7,794 nucleotides of DNA. It comes from FEN-1297 sp964498065 (lineage in GTDB: Bacteria; Bacteroidota; Ignavibacteria; Ignavibacteriales; Ignavibacteriaceae). The DNA is taken from the NCBI GenBank assembly GCA_964498065.1, contig CAZCFZ010000140.1, positions 1-7,794 of the forward strand, in the 5' to 3' direction. The notes beneath the pieces were generated by a model. That model saw nothing but the letters and a program-made list of their open reading frames with translations. It was not told the DNA's origin and searched no databases. Numbering within the stretch: the first letter of the stretch is position 1; every line of letters begins with the position of its first letter. The position numbers were made by a program, and so were the translations under genes. This document shows, piece by piece, positions 6,898 through 7,794 of the stretch.

Positions 6898-7788
6898 TTA
6901 ATGGACTTTAGTCCTTAATCTATATTTATTTATTTTATTATATAAAGTTACTCGATCTATTTCCAAGATTTGTGCACTTCTGGATATATTCCAGTTATTC
7001 TCATTCAATACTTTTAAAATATATTTTTTTTCTATTGCCGATAAACTCTTTTTCCCATCGTCCAAATCAATATGCCCGGATGCTATGTGAAAAGGCAAGT
7101 CACTCACGGTAATTTGATCATTTTTACCGACAACTACAGCTCTCTCGATAGCGTTTTCCAATTCTCTTACATTACCAGGCCATTCATAATTTATTAAAAA
7201 ATCAGATGCCTCGCCGGAAATCTCTTTGATAGGTTTATTCATTGCCGTAGAAAATTTCTTAATAAATGATTGTGCAATAGGAATAATATCTTCCTTTCTA
7301 TCTCTAAGAGGCGGAATTGAAATTGAGAATACATTTATCTTATAAAATAAGTCTTCTCTAAATTTTCCTTCTTTAACCAGGTTTTCAAGTTTTTCATTGT
7401 CGGCAACAATTAATCTGAAATCCGTATCTATTCTTTCGCTTCCACCTATTCTTATAAATTGTTTAGTTTCTATAACATTTAGAATCTCAGCCTGCATTTT
7501 AAGAGAAATAGAACATATTTCATCCAGATATAAAGTTCCCCTGTTAATGATCTCAAATTTTCCTTTTTTTGTTATACGACTTCCCGGTGCAGCGCCGGCT
7601 TCTTCTCCGAACAACTCACTTTCAAGCAAAGATTCTGTTAGCGCACCGCATTTTATAGAAATAAAAGGATAATATTTCCTTTTACTATTTATATGAATTG
7701 TTTTGGCAGCTAATTCTTTTCCAACTCCACTTTCTCCACTTATCAGTGCTGTCCAAAATAAATGTTGAAAGTTAAAAAAGTTTTTATA
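6898..7788 (-). pseudogene. Sigma-54-activator-type AAA+ regulator with Fis HTH, start missing (probable 5'-truncated remnant)
   Basis: Resembles bacterial enhancer-binding proteins: an AAA+ ATPase that remodels sigma-54 polymerase, plus a C-terminal Fis-type HTH. In order: Walker A GESGVGKE (7714-7737), ESLLESELFGEE, a degenerate loop GAAPGS at 7579-7596 where the family has GAFTGA, Walker B GTLYLDEI (7516-7539), the sensor region with ADN instead of ATN, arginine-finger segment FREDLFYKINV (from about 7362), WPGNVRELENAIERAVV (from 7182), and a C-terminal HTH (ISRSAQILEIDRVTLYNKI). The frame is open up to 7788, with an in-frame TAA at 7789-7791. No ATG, GTG or TTG occurs upstream of a TTG at 7627-7629. 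That codon lies inside the conserved ESLLESELFG motif, after Walker A, so it is not a believable start. The residues just before Walker A do not resemble the usual domain start, and no receiver or sensor domain is seen. A 5' frameshift, truncation or assembly error is likely. Convergent with kbl; its targets are unknown. Confidence 0.72.
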
Positions 7789-7794
7789 TTAACA

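Noticed and set aside
6903..6914. GGAC/GTCC hairpin near the shared 3' ends of kbl and the regulator remnant
   Set aside because: The stem is only 4-5 bp with no proper T-tract and lies within the last codons of the regulator, so it is not a convincing terminator.
7397..7672. Plus-strand open frame of 91 codons opposite the AAA+ regulator
   Set aside because: It is antisense to conserved Walker B and neighbouring motifs of the regulator remnant.
1..7794. tRNA, rRNA, CRISPR array, insertion sequence or integrase
   Set aside because: No cloverleaf-like segment, regularly spaced repeat, transposase or recombinase motif was recognised on either strand.

Overview
The window is AT-rich (about one third G+C by eye) with long, very AT-rich spacers. 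It reads as a piece of a bacterial chromosome from the Bacteroidota / Chlorobi-Ignavibacteria side of the tree. That placement is an inference. It rests on perfect TAnnTTTG-type -7 promoter elements in spacers, two of them with a TTG 21 bp upstream, and on a Cytidylate_kin2-like gene pair. No rRNA or marker gene is present to prove it.

Layout. (1) 1-1250, minus strand: class II fumarase fumC, missing about 50 C-terminal residues at the window edge. (2) 1251-1647: a divergent spacer with a GC-rich hairpin in the fumC leader. (3) 1648-2379 and 2607-3353, plus strand: two tandem, diverged paralogs of a cytidylate-kinase-like P-loop family, about 50 % identical to each other, each with its own strong Shine-Dalgarno site. 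(4) 3354-3757: a 404-nt spacer with two promoter candidates and a 15-bp palindrome. (5) 3758-4165: a small TerB-like protein. (6) 4411-5445 tdh and 5658-6842 kbl, same strand, separated by a clear intrinsic terminator. (7) 6898-7788, minus strand, convergent with kbl: an AAA+ / Fis-HTH regulator of the sigma-54 activator family with a degenerate GAFTGA loop. It has no visible start codon and an in-frame stop just upstream of the Walker A region, so it is probably a 5'-truncated remnant.

How the genes work together. Tdh oxidises L-threonine to 2-amino-3-ketobutyrate, and Kbl cleaves that with CoA to glycine and acetyl-CoA, so 4411-6842 encodes a complete two-step threonine degradation route. 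Fumarase feeds the TCA cycle independently. The kinase-like pair and the TerB-like gene sit between these metabolic genes as separately spaced single genes, and nothing in the sequence links them to threonine metabolism.

I did not find a clear new multi-gene system. The items most worth a second look are the asymmetric motif loss in the kinase-like pair and the GAFTGA-less, start-less AAA+ regulator.
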